Shown: in pieces, positions 52,397-62,005 of the stretch
Numbering within the stretch: position 1 is the first letter of the stretch
Layout: the number at the start of each line of letters is the position of its first letter
Source: Bradyrhizobium sp. 190
GTDB taxonomy: Bacteria; Pseudomonadota; Alphaproteobacteria; Rhizobiales; Xanthobacteraceae
DNA: 64,000 bases
NCBI RefSeq assembly: GCF_023073415.1
Contig: NZ_JADPJL010000016.1
Coordinates: 22,640-86,639, forward strand
Reading direction: 5' to 3'
Notes under the pieces: model-generated
Seen by the model: only the letters and a program-made list of their open reading frames with translations
The model's database searches: none
What the model was told of the DNA's origin: nothing
Position numbers and translations under genes: made by a program

Positions 52397-52492
52397 ATGA
52401 AGTGGAACGCGCCGAAGATCGTAGAACTGCCGGTCGGCATGGAAATCAACATGTACGCCTGTGCCAGCCGCGGTCGGTATCCCGGAGTGTAG
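52397..52492 (+). CDS. pqqA: PqqA, precursor peptide of the cofactor PQQ
   Basis: A 31-residue peptide beginning MKWNAPKIVELPVGMEINMY. It has the fixed Glu-x3-Tyr spacing (E16, Y20) whose side chains are cross-linked to build pyrroloquinoline quinone, and the ACA-R end typical of PqqA. It extends 6-7 residues beyond the usual 23-24. pqqB, C, D and E are not near, so modification must rely on genes elsewhere. It lies between the PQQ dehydrogenase operon and the molybdenum hydroxylase genes. The upstream ribosome site is an A-rich stretch with only weak similarity to GGAGG. Confidence 0.88.
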   Translation: MKWNAPKIVELPVGMEINMYACASRGRYPGV

Positions 52493-52664
52493 GCTTCGTT
52501 TGAGGTATTTCGCCTGTTGCCTGATCGGCCCGGTGCAGGTCAGCTGCGGGCGGGTGCCGTAACTTTGCGAGTTGGAGCAGCTTTGCGATGCTGCCACTCG
52601 TTTTCACCGGAATGTAGTTAAGTTCAATCGCCTCGAATTCGTCCCGTAAGGAGGTTTTTGGCAA

Positions 52665-53156
52665 ATGGCAAAGTTAAACATCAACGGCAGAGACCTCTCC
52701 GTGGATGCGGCACACGATACGCCGCTGCTCTGGGTCATCCGCGAGCAATTGCAGATGACCGGTACGAAATTCGGTTGCGGCGCCGGTCTTTGCGGCGCCT
52801 GCACGGTTCACGTCAATGGCGAAGCCGTTCGCTCCTGCCAGACGATGGTGAGCGACGCCGTCGGCAAGAAGATCACCACCATCGAAGGTCTGTCCGCCAA
52901 GGGCGATCATCCGCTGCAGAAGGCCTGGATCCTCGAGCAGGTCCCGCAATGCGGCTACTGCCAGTCCGGTCAGATCATGCAGGCGGCATCGCTGCTTTCC
53001 AAGAACCCCAATCCGACCAAGGATGAAGTGGTCGCGCATATGGACGGCAATCTGTGCCGTTGCATGACCTATTCGCGCATTCAGAAGGCGATCATGCGCG
53101 CCGCATCCGAAATGCGTACCGCCTCCAACGCCGGCACCGAGCGGAGGGCCACATGA
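52665..53156 (+). CDS. 2Fe-2S subunit of a molybdenum hydroxylase (isoquinoline oxidoreductase type)
   Basis: Predicted 163 residues. GGAGG lies upstream of ATG 52665. It has the plant-type 2Fe-2S site ([16 protein letters not shown] plus a later C) and the second cluster motif (CGYCQSGQ then GNLCRCMTY). These small subunits pass electrons from the molybdopterin subunit to a cytochrome. The stop overlaps the large-subunit start (ATGA). The pair probably oxidises an aldehyde or N-heterocycle in the periplasm, which fits alcohol oxidation by the quinoprotein upstream. Confidence 0.92.
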   Translation: MAKLNINGRDLSVDAAHDTPLLWVIREQLQMTGTKFGCGAGLCGACTVHVNGEAVRSCQTMVSDAVGKKITTIEGLSAKGDHPLQKAWILEQVPQCGYCQSGQIMQAASLLSKNPNPTKDEVVAHMDGNLCRCMTYSRIQKAIMRAASEMRTASNAGTERRAT

Positions 53157-55427
53157 ATAAGTACATCAAAGTCACCGATAGCGCGCCGGCCGATCTCAGC
53201 CGCCGCTCGTTCCTGGTCGGCTCGGCAGCTACCGGACTCGTGCTGGGCTACGCCGCGGTGCCCGGCATCGATTCTGCGCTCGCGGGGCCCTCAAATTTCG
53301 AACCCTCGGTCTGGTATTCGATCGCCCCCGATGGCCTCGTCACCGTCACCTGCGGCAAGGCGGACATGGGCCAGCACATCGCTTCGACCATGGCGCAGAT
53401 CGTTTCCGAAGAGCTCGGTTCGAGCTGGAAGGACATGCGGGTCCAGCTCGCCTCCAACGATCCCAAGTTCAACGACCCCGTGCTCGGCGCGCAGATTACC
53501 GGCGGCAGCTGGAGCACGATGATGAACTTCGATGCGATGAGCCGCGCGGGCGCCGCGGGCCGTATTGCATTGACGGAAGCCGCGGCCGCCTCGATGGGCG
53601 TGCCGGCCGGCGAACTGGTGGTACGGAACTCCACCGTCGCGCATCCGAAGTCGAAGAAGTCGATGAGTTTTGCCGACATCGTCAAGAGCGGCAAGATCAC
53701 CAAGACCTTCACACCGGACGAGCTCAAGGCGATCAAGCTGAAGACCCCCGATCAGTACACTATGGTCGGCGTCTCGGTTCCGCAGCTGGATATCCCTCCG
53801 AAGGTCAACGGCATACGGCATCGACGTCATGCTGCCGGGCATGGTCTACGGCAAGATCGTCACCCCGCCGGTGCGCTATGGCGCCACGGTGAAATCGGTC
53901 GACGATACCGCGGCCAAGAAGGTGCCGGGCTTCATTAAGGCGGTGACGCTGGACGACAAGACCGGCAGCACCACCGGCTGGGTGGTGGCGGTGGCTAATA
54001 CCTATGCCAACGCCTGCAAGGCGGCGGACGCGCTGAAGATCACCTATGACAACGGGCCGAACGCCAAGCTGTCCAGCCAGTCGTTGCTCGACGAGGCCAA
54101 GCGGCTGCAGGCGCTCGACGATTCCGGACAGTTCTTCGTCAAGGACGGCGATACGGCGGCGGCGTTCGGGACCGCGGCCAAGGTGCTGGAGGCCGAATAC
54201 ACCACCAGCATCAACATCCATGCGCCGCTGGAGCCGATGAACGCTACGGCCGAGTTCAAGGGCGACATCCTGCACATCTATTCCGGCAACCAGTTCGCGA
54301 CGCGCTCCGGCGCGATCGCGGCGGGTGCGGCCGGGATCGATCCCAAGTTCGTCGTCATGCACCAGATGTGGCTGGGCGGCGGCTTCGGCCGGCGGCTCGA
54401 TGCCGACATGATGGTGCCCGCGGTGCAGGCGGCAAAAGCCGTCGGCAAGCCGGTCAAGGTGATCTATTCGCGCGAAAACGACATGACCATGGACTATTCG
54501 CGCCCGCTGACCTTCCAGAAGGTGAAGGCCGGTTTGGACGCCGACGGCAAGCTGATCGCGCTCAACCACGACGTGGTCTCGGCCTGGCCGACCGCGCGCT
54601 GGGGAATCCCCGATTTCCTGACGCCATCGGTCGACAAGAAGGGACCGCTTGATTCGTTCACCGTGAATGGTGCGGACTTCTTCTATTCCGTGCCCAACCA
54701 CTATGTGCGCGCGATCAAGAACGAGCTCGCGCACAACGCCACGCCTTCGGGTCCGCTGCGCTCGGTGGCGCCGGGCTGGACCTTCTGGGCGGTCGAAAGC
54801 ATGATCGACGAACTCGCGCATGCGGCCGGCCAGGATCCCGCGCAGTATCGCATCACGCTACTGGACGGCAAGGGCAAGAACGATGGCGGCGCTCAGCGGC
54901 TGCGCAACACACTGCTCGCAGCAATTGGGCTTGCCGGCTACGGCACCAAGCAGCTTCCGAAGGGAGAAGCCATGGGGGTAGCCTGCGTGTCCTCGCAGGA
55001 GCGGCAGACCGCAAGCTGGACGGCCTGCGTCGCCCATGTCGCCGTCGCGCCGTCTGGTGAAGTCAAGGTGAAGAAGCTGACGGTTGCGACCGACGTCGGC
55101 ACCGAGGTGCATCCCGACAACGTCCGCGCCCAGGTCGAGGGTGCGGCGCTGTGGGGCCTGTCGCTTGCGATGTACGAGAAGGCCACGCTGAAGGACGGCG
55201 GCATCGAGCAGTCCAACTTCGACACCTACACGCCACTGCGCATGAGCCAGGTGCCGGAGGTCGCGGTTGCGGTGATCGCCAACGGTGACAGGGTCACGGG
55301 CGTTGGCGAGCCGGCCGTGACGGTCGTCGCACCGGCCATCGGCAACGCCATATTCAATGCCTCCGGCGCCCGCGTCCGCGCATTGCCGATCACGGCGGAA
55401 GCCGTGAAGGGCGCGATGAAGGCGTAA
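53153..55427 (+). pseudogene. Large molybdopterin subunit gene interrupted by a frameshift
   Basis: From ATG 53153 the frame begins with a Tat signal (SRRSFLVGSAATGLVLGYAA) and runs through QITGGSWSTMMNFDAMSRAG, then leaves the family at about 53815. The next frame resumes with YGIDVMLPGMVYGKIVTPPV and continues to the normal end at 55427 (HQMWLGGGFGRRLDADMMVP, QVEGAALWGLSLAMYE, GVGEPAVTVVAPAIGNA with the catalytic-type Glu). The net shift is one base more, or two fewer, than a multiple of three. Apart from this one point the about 757 codons look undamaged. Either a recent mutation or a sequencing error. Confidence 0.85.
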
Positions 55428-55719
55428 GCCCCGGTCACAAGCACCCGATAGGGACGATTCGCGGGGGGTCTCCTCCGGCGAAATTTTTTGCGAATTGCAC
55501 TGTCTGAAGCGGGCAACCGAATAGGTGGGTTAGTTCAGCTCCCCGGATTCCGAAAATACCCGCAAATTGTCCTGTTAGCGGGGAATTCGGCTCAGGAGAC
55601 TGGCTTCGGCCGGCCGCACGCACCAGGGCTTGCTTGCCAGGTTTCGATCGCGGGCGCCTGGTACGCCGGCTGCCGATCCGCATTGTTTTGTATGACCAGG
55701 CTTTACCAGGCCGTCACCG
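55428..55719. other. Intergenic stretch, no supported gene
   Basis: About 290 bases after the molybdenum hydroxylase genes. Nothing recognised. A copy-D segment of the MaoC cassette begins near its right end. Confidence 0.4.
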
Positions 55720-55922
55720 TCAGCTGTTTGCATCAAAAGACCTTCAGGAAGTGCTGCCTGAAGCCACGACAGTGCCGCTCTGGTTGCTGACCGCGTGGCA
55801 GTAAAGATGCAGGTGTTGCGCTACTCGTCCTTCTCACGCACCACCAGCTTTGCGGTGACGGTGTCCCCGAAATAGACCGGGGCATCGAAAGTGACGCCAT
55901 ATCGGTAGGACACTGCGCTTAC
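55720..55922 (-). repeat. MaoC cassette copy D (end of MaoC and start of hydratase)
   Basis: About 200 bases match 47247-47450. Shared landmarks are CAGCTGTTTGCATCAAA, ACCTTCAGGAAG, AAAGATGCAGGTGTTGCGCT, CTCCTTCTCACGCACCACC-like runs and CGCCATATCGGTAGG. The match ends abruptly where the NodU-like gene's stop region begins. No intact frame. Confidence 0.65.
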
Positions 55923-57589
55923 GGAGTTTTCGTCCACAGCATGCCATCGCACCATACGTACTCAACCTGTCCCCATTCGCAGGCGGCTGCGGCATCCGGG
56001 AAAAACCCACGTCCATGGAAGTTAGCACTCGTATTGCAAAGCAGCGGAATGCCCGTGAGTTTTTCATATTCCACGAGAAGTTCGGCGACTTTTTGCTGAG
56101 AGGTCCTGCAAACGGTCTGCAATCGCGCAGATTGGTCGAGATGTACAACAGCAGGGATTTTGTCGCGCCATTCTGCTCGTGTCTGGTGATCGAAAAGCAT
56201 GTAAGGGTCCGGCGTTCCAGGACTGAAAATATCCGGCGCACGATCCTCCAGGCATATCGGCGCCACCGGCCGGAAGTGTTCGCGAAGTTTGATGTCGTTG
56301 AGATAATCCTTCATTCGCGGTGAAGTTGCGGCTGCGAGAATGCTTCTGCTACCTAATGCCCGTGGTCCAAGCTCGGCGCGGCCGGCAAGGAAAATTACGG
56401 GCTTGTTGCTGGCGAGAATGGTCGCAAGTTCACCCATACTACACGGCGCGACCTCCCATTCTGGCGGGACATCGCGAGCTTGCAGGGCTGGACCACTATA
56501 GACCGACCATTCTAACGGCACGAAGCCTTTGTCCGCCGCTAGAGCGGAGCAAGCGGCGCCAATTGCCGAGCCACTGTCATTCGGAAAGGGCGGCACCCAG
56601 ACGGCATCGAACAGGCCACTAGCACGTAGTGCACTGTTCCATTTGATATTGAGGCCGCAGCCTCCGGCTATACACAAATTGCGCGGCGGTAAACACGAAT
56701 GCCGCTGCAAAGCAGTCGCCATTTCGCGGAGGAGCAGACGCTCAAGAAAACAATGAAACGATGCGAGCACATCTTCGGGTGCCTTGGCCTTCAACAGGAG
56801 CGCGCTGGCCTCGAAAAAGTCATGCACAGCCCCAAGCGGGGAGCCCGTGCCACGCGAGGACTCCGCGCTGTAACGATGGACAAGCTCAGTGTCGGCCGCA
56901 AAGCGCTCCTCATAGCGCTCCTGAAATACCGTGACAATGTCTTCATCAACCGACCCGAGCGCGATGTAGGCCATCAGCTTGCCGGCCACACCGAGGTCCC
57001 AGTCGGTACGGTTCGCCTGCTTAAACGGTCCGAAGTGATAGCCCGCGGCAGCATAGACCTGGCCAATCATCGGGAACAGGCATCCGAGGAACCGGGCTGC
57101 GTGGCGTTCTACATAATAGAGACGTGGAAAGGTGCCGCCGTCCCACACCAGGCAGAACGCGGGTTGTCCGGCTTTGGCAAAGGGGCTAGTGCAGTATGCC
57201 GATGCCACATGGCCTGTGACGTGCGGATAACTTTTATAAGGGAAGACCGTATCGTCGAGCATCAGGCCAAAGCCGTCGCGCGAAGTGAGAAGGCCTTCGG
57301 TATGGCGCTCAAAATACGTCGCCCCTTTTAGAGTGATAGGCGCCGCCCCACTGAGGACGTGGAACTGCGACTCTACCTCCCCCCACCAGCCGTCTATGAC
57401 GAACTGATCGACATCCCGCGCGTCCAGACCGTGCTCCGCCAAAGCGAGAACAACTGCATCGAGATTGTCGATGCGTTGATACCGCGGATTGTTGCTCCGC
57501 TTTTCCTGCTCGACACAGAAGACAAGCCGTCCATCCTCGACCAGAGCGATCGCTCCGTCATGCGTCAGCTTGATACCGCAGATGCGCAT
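55919..57589 (-). CDS. nodU: NodU/CmcH-family carbamoyltransferase
   Basis: Predicted 556 residues from ATG 57589 (MRICGIKLTHDGAIALVEDG), with GGAGAC upstream. The N-terminal half is ASKHA/Kae1-like: YPHVTGHVASAYCTSPF supplies metal-binding His residues, and FCLVWDGGTFPRLYYVE the next block. The C-terminal half has the carbamoyltransferase signature GRAELGPRALGSRSILA. Length and start agree with rhizobial NodU, which carbamoylates the sugar of Nod factors, and I lean to that assignment. Other members act on antibiotics. No nod box or other nod genes are visible nearby, so the gene may be displaced. Its end is joined to cassette copy D, and the last residues may be altered. Confidence 0.8.
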   Translation of the reverse strand: MRICGIKLTHDGAIALVEDGRLVFCVEQEKRSNNPRYQRIDNLDAVVLALAEHGLDARDVDQFVIDGWWGEVESQFHVLSGAAPITLKGATYFERHTEGLLTSRDGFGLMLDDTVFPYKSYPHVTGHVASAYCTSPFAKAGQPAFCLVWDGGTFPRLYYVERHAARFLGCLFPMIGQVYAAAGYHFGPFKQANRTDWDLGVAGKLMAYIALGSVDEDIVTVFQERYEERFAADTELVHRYSAESSRGTGSPLGAVHDFFEASALLLKAKAPEDVLASFHCFLERLLLREMATALQRHSCLPPRNLCIAGGCGLNIKWNSALRASGLFDAVWVPPFPNDSGSAIGAACSALAADKGFVPLEWSVYSGPALQARDVPPEWEVAPCSMGELATILASNKPVIFLAGRAELGPRALGSRSILAAATSPRMKDYLNDIKLREHFRPVAPICLEDRAPDIFSPGTPDPYMLFDHQTRAEWRDKIPAVVHLDQSARLQTVCRTSQQKVAELLVEYEKLTGIPLLCNTSANFHGRGFFPDAAAACEWGQVEYVWCDGMLWTKTP

Positions 57590-58499
57590 AGTGTCTCCAT
57601 AGCTAACGCGGGCAATTCGATTCCTATCGAGTGAATCGGACGCTGAAAGCATGCAAGTAAGCAGTCGTTTAATTAGTCTTCCCGGCACTGCTCGCGCTCG
57701 AGCTCGATCAACCTTTCATTCCGCATGTCTAAGGCCGTCTCCCAGCGCGAGATCCGATTACCAGATAACTCGCCTAGCGCATTGCATGATTTGGGCCACT
57801 GGAATCAGAGGAATCCCTCGCCGTTTCCCAGCTGAATCTCGCGTTCGCAATCAACTTGGCGGGTTTCCAACATAGGCACGTGCGTTTTCGGACAGAAGCA
57901 TGCGTGACGCCCATCAACCGTGAAGCGTTCTCCGAAGTAGGCCGCGAGCCGGATTTTCCGTCTCGGGCTATCTATTCGACTTGCCAGGTCAGGATTTGAG
58001 GTGCCGCAACACGCCGACCATCCATGCATCAATCATCGAGAGCTACCGCGTAGACGCCAAACAGGGGAAGGAATCTGGTTTGCTTTGCGGTAACCTCGGC
58101 ATCGACCGGTGGTTCGACTGTCTCGTTTCTCGACCTGGCCCTGAAAGAGCAGGAGCGTCTCGGCTATTGGCACGAATATAACGCGAGAGGAAAGCCGTCA
58201 AAGATGCAGGCTCCACATCGCGAGCGGCGGTTCGCGCAACGGGGGGATAGAAGTGCGCTGTTGCCGACGTTAGGACGCGTTGTCGAAATCCTTCGATTTC
58301 TAAGAAGCCTCATCGATTGCTGTCGCATGGATTTGTTGTTGCGCTGCAAGTATTCGTCACCGACGCCACGAGGATAATAAAACAGCCATATAGGGTTTCC
58401 GCGAAGTCATGCCGTTTGATGGGCCTCGTCAAGCGCCGCAATATTTGTGCAACGCAACGTTGCATTGCTCGTTTCTGCACTCCCGCTTCCAAGTACATC
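57590..58499. other. Intergenic stretch, no supported gene
   Basis: About 900 bases upstream of the carbamoyltransferase. It should contain that gene's promoter. I looked for a nod box and found no convincing one. Short frames carry no domains. Confidence 0.35.
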
Positions 58500-58545
58500 T
58501 CGTCTAAAAGTACAAGAAATATGGAAGAGCGTCCTAACGCGGAAA
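58500..58545 (+). repeat. Short copy of the cassette spacer repeat
   Basis: AAAAGTACAAGAAATATGGA followed by AGAGCGTCCTAACGCGGAAA resembles 25402-25435 and 47949-47982. It lies 70 bases upstream of the DctP fragment, in the same relation to a plus-strand transporter gene as in copies A and C. Confidence 0.55.
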
Positions 58546-58615
58546 TTGGCAGATCACCATACTTCTCCCTCACCGGCGTCAACCGCCGCGTCATAAAATA
58601 CCAGGGGGAGACACC

Positions 58616-58882
58616 GTGAGCAGCACATCGCACAATATTGTTAGATCGTTGTCAGCCTGCATCCTTGTCTGCGCGCCTGCGGGCGTTGCCCGTGCGCAAT
58701 CGGCTGACAAGATCGTCATGAAGCTCGGCCACACGCTGGCTGCGGACACTCACTATCAGCTTGCGGCGCTGGAATTCGCCAAGACCGTCACAGCTAAGAC
58801 GAGCGGTAGGATAGAGATCCAGATTGTTCCGCAGTCGCAACTCCGCGACGAAGTGCAGATGACGCAAGAGTTGCGGGCATGA
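58616..58882 (+). pseudogene. TRAP transporter binding protein (DctP) N-terminal remnant
   Basis: From GTG 58616 (GGGGGAG just upstream) the frame encodes a signal peptide and the first part of a DctP protein (KIVMKLGHTLAADTHYQLAA, GRIEIQIVPQSQLRDEVQ). It stops after 88 residues, where the family runs to about 330. The start region is well kept, so the truncation is recent or the transcript is still made. DctQ and DctM pieces lie at 48.2-48.6 kb. Confidence 0.75.
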
Positions 58883-59114
58883 TCGCGCGTGTTGCACGCT
58901 CGATCGAACCGCCGTTGATCGATGCGGCGGTGAACAGACAGAAGCCGATGGGTGGCATATGCGAGCGGCATTGGATCGTTAATAGCCAATTTGCCAAGGC
59001 GCCGCTTACTTGATTGCCAAATATGACGCGACTGTGCCAGGCGCGATCCTGTCCTGAATTTTCCGACGATCGATACTCGTAACCGATTGTCACCAGCCGA
59101 GCGGAACCGGACAC

Positions 59115-60440
59115 ATGCACGATATTACTCAAGCCACTGCCGCCCCGATTCGGCCAGAGAAGCTAGTTGTCACCAGGAGAATGACAGCCGGTCTCGGTGG
59201 AGGCGTAGCCCTGGAGGCCTATGACTGGAACATCTACGGCGTGATGGCTGCGTTTCTGTCGCCGCACTTCTTTCCTTCCGGTGATCCGATCACCTCGCTG
59301 CTCGCGGCGCTCGCGGTGTTTGGGGCGGGCTTTCTCGCGCGGCCGCTCGGGGCTGCCTTGCTTGGTCCAGTCGCAGATCGCATCAGCCATAAGCGAGTAA
59401 TGATGATCTCAGTGACGGCGATGGCGCTGTCCTCATTGCTGATCTCCATCTTGCCGACTTATAACGATATCGGCGTCACGGCAGCTGTGGCGCTGCTTCT
59501 TATTCGAATCATTCAAGGACTTTCCCTTGGCGCCGAGTCGGGTGTCGCGAACGCCATCGCGATCGAACTAGCACCACCGGGGAAGGAAGGGCGTTACCTT
59601 GGCCTGATCGGTGGTACGTTCATTCAGCTGGGCGCCATCGGGGCCAGCATGGTCGCCTTTCTGGTGAGTGCCTCAGTGGCACCTGAGGTGATGCGCGAGT
59701 GGGCGTGGCGTATACCCATCGCGTTTGGCGGCGTGCTCGGCTTGTTTATCATTTATCTGCGGAGAGCCATGCCGGAGACTTTGGTCAATCGCGCGATGCA
59801 TCGCCAAGATGAGTTGTCGCGCATTCACGAAACTACCAGCGGCATATGGAAAACGCTATGGAGCGTCCGGCTCTCGTTGCTCGCGGTCGTCCTGGTCATT
59901 GGATCGGTGCAGATCGCTAACTACGCATGGATTGCGGGTCTGCCCAACATGGCCAATACGGTGTTCAAGGAGAATAGCACCTGGGTGTTCGGAATCCTGA
60001 CGCTGATGGGGCTGACCTGGATGGTCACCGCCCCCTACGTGGGCGCCTTCGCGGACAAGGTGCGACCCTCGCGCGCGTTCACGCTGCTGCGCCTGCTGCT
60101 CATCCCGTGCTTCTTTCTTACATTGGTCTATTCGGAGAAGGGCATCTCCACTTTCTTCATCGTCATGGTGTTCGGCGGAGCTATCGTAGGCTTCAACATG
60201 GGACTCTACAACTTCATCGCCACCACGCTGATGCCGCGTGCCGTGCGGACCACGGGGGTAGCCCTCGGCTATGCTTTGGGTGTCTCGTTATTTGGCGGGA
60301 CTTCACCATATCTCATGGTGTGGCTGCAACGCGAGCACATGACCTGGATATTCCCCGTCTACGGATCATTGATAGCGCTGCTGAGCGTAGTGGTCTATCG
60401 CATCGCCAAGAAGCGCGGCCGCGTCTACATCGGCAACTGA
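59115..60440 (+). CDS. MFS transporter, metabolite:H+ symporter type
   Basis: Predicted 441-residue inner-membrane transporter with about 12 helices. It has the MHS-family blocks: EAYDWNIYGVMAAFLSPHFF at the start, GPVADRISHKRVMMISVTAM as the loop 2-3 motif (G-x3-D-R-x-G/S-R/H-K-R), and LLLIRIIQGLSLGAESGVAN in helix 4. This group imports organic acids such as citrate, alpha-ketoglutarate, shikimate or aromatic acids with protons. The nearby GH88 pseudogene and metallohydrolase do not decide the substrate. Confidence 0.9.
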   Translation: MHDITQATAAPIRPEKLVVTRRMTAGLGGGVALEAYDWNIYGVMAAFLSPHFFPSGDPITSLLAALAVFGAGFLARPLGAALLGPVADRISHKRVMMISVTAMALSSLLISILPTYNDIGVTAAVALLLIRIIQGLSLGAESGVANAIAIELAPPGKEGRYLGLIGGTFIQLGAIGASMVAFLVSASVAPEVMREWAWRIPIAFGGVLGLFIIYLRRAMPETLVNRAMHRQDELSRIHETTSGIWKTLWSVRLSLLAVVLVIGSVQIANYAWIAGLPNMANTVFKENSTWVFGILTLMGLTWMVTAPYVGAFADKVRPSRAFTLLRLLLIPCFFLTLVYSEKGISTFFIVMVFGGAIVGFNMGLYNFIATTLMPRAVRTTGVALGYALGVSLFGGTSPYLMVWLQREHMTWIFPVYGSLIALLSVVVYRIAKKRGRVYIGN

Positions 60441-60489
60441 ACCCCGTCTGTCTGCCTACTCCGCGCGCCGAGCCAAGGCAAGCAGAGGA

Positions 60490-61560
60490 ACTTTGTTGGA
60501 GCCGAACGTTGTCGAGAAGCGAATATCTATCCGAGCGCGCGGGTATGCTGGCGCATATTCCGCAGACCCGAGGCGCTACAGCTCAGGGCGGCCTCACTGG
60601 GCGCGCATTGGGGACGGAGAATGGGCGTTCACGCCGGGTGGCGATCGGACAGGAGGGGCGTTCGTCGGCGAGCTTTGGCTCGCAGCTATCGCTAATCCAG
60701 AGCGGTTCCAAATCGTCGACGCGCATGCCGCGCTGCGCCGGATGCTGCCGCGCTCCCTACACTGGACAGCGTTCTAGGGCTTCGGCTTCTATCACCGTTC
60801 CGCACTCGGAAGCATCCTCCTCAGAGATGAAGCCGCACGGGAAGTTGCACTCCCGGCGGCAAGGTCGAAGACGCCAGTGCTGTTGGGGCTGCCGAGAGCA
60901 GCAGCGACTCGCTCTAGGCGACAAGCCTGCTCTACTGAGCCTTGGCCCAGCTGGGCGACTCTCAGGTGGAGGCGGTCGCCAACACTTACGTGCGGCGGCT
61001 GCTCGAAATCCATGTGCGTCCGGATGATTTGGTCACCCGTCAACCACGCTCGCCCCTCCCACCGGGTGGCAGAACGCACACACACCACGCAAAGGCATCG
61101 ATGGCAGCATATGTGACGTTCGCAGGTATGGGCTATGCTGTACACCACCCATGCCGTCATGGTTCGCCCGACGGAGCCCCTGTGGCCGGGTGCTGGACTG
61201 TGGATCGACCATGTTTCCGCGGATCTGGTTTCTATTGGGATCGGCAATTCCGAACACCAGCCGGGATACCGCGGCCACGGCCTTCGCCGCGGTATTGGCG
61301 TTGCGGCTGGCTGGCCTCCGCACTTGGCCCTCAGGAGGCGCCAAGTACCGTATTCGCGGCGCGTACCGTGACGCAGTTGATCGCGGAGAGCGTCAGCTCC
61401 GGCGTGCGAGCGTCCGCCTGGAATTCTCACAAATGGATGCTTTACCCGAAGAGCAGTCGTGCGCGACATCGACACTGCAGAGAACGTCGAGCTGATCTTC
61501 TACTTCTTTGAACGCCTTGCCATTCTGACGGGGCTAGTGCCGGCTGGCCGGATCTACTCA
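60490..61560 (+). pseudogene. GH88-type hydrolase, full-length but heavily decayed
   Basis: Pieces in order along the stretch match the intact gene at 30266: DGEWAFTPGGDRTGGAF near the start, GFGFYHRSALGSILL, VANTYVRRLLEIHVRPDD in the middle, and FYFFERLAILTGLVPAGRI at the end. Several stop codons and frame changes separate them. It is the third trace of this gene family in the window and lies directly after the MFS transporter gene on the same strand. Confidence 0.65.
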
Positions 61561-62005
61561 AGATGCGCCGGGGTCGCAAATTCCGGGAGCTGACTCGGAG
61601 CGACAGCCGAAAACCGGCGGGTTGCTCTCAGGTGGGAATGTCACCGACGTCACCAAGGTCCCAAAGAAATGCTTTTACGTTGCGTCGAACTGAGATGCTT
61701 CGTGTCCACTGTAGGCGTGGTCTACAGCGTTACCTCAGCTGACGGAAGTACACGAGCTATCGTCTCCGCCAGAAGTGATGCGTACACCCGAGTTCTTCTT
61801 TGCATTCAAGAGCCCCCGCACACGCCACAATGACAGTACGATCCATTTACTTGCCCTCGACGCTCAATCAGAATTCCGATCGCCAGTGACCTCTCGTCTA
61901 TTTTGTCCATACGTCATGCGACTTCATCCAGTCGAAAAAATTTCAACGCGTTACTGTCGAATTAATAGGACTTGGCGACGACTTCCCAGAACTGGAGTCC
62001 ATCGA
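61561..62005. other. Intergenic stretch, no supported gene
   Basis: About 440 bases between the GH88 pseudogene and the metallohydrolase. It is less GC-rich, as expected for a promoter region, but no motif can be named. Confidence 0.35.

Noticed and set aside
57590..57900. Nod box upstream of the NodU-like gene
   Set aside because: I looked for the ATCC-type nod box and found no convincing match on the minus strand.
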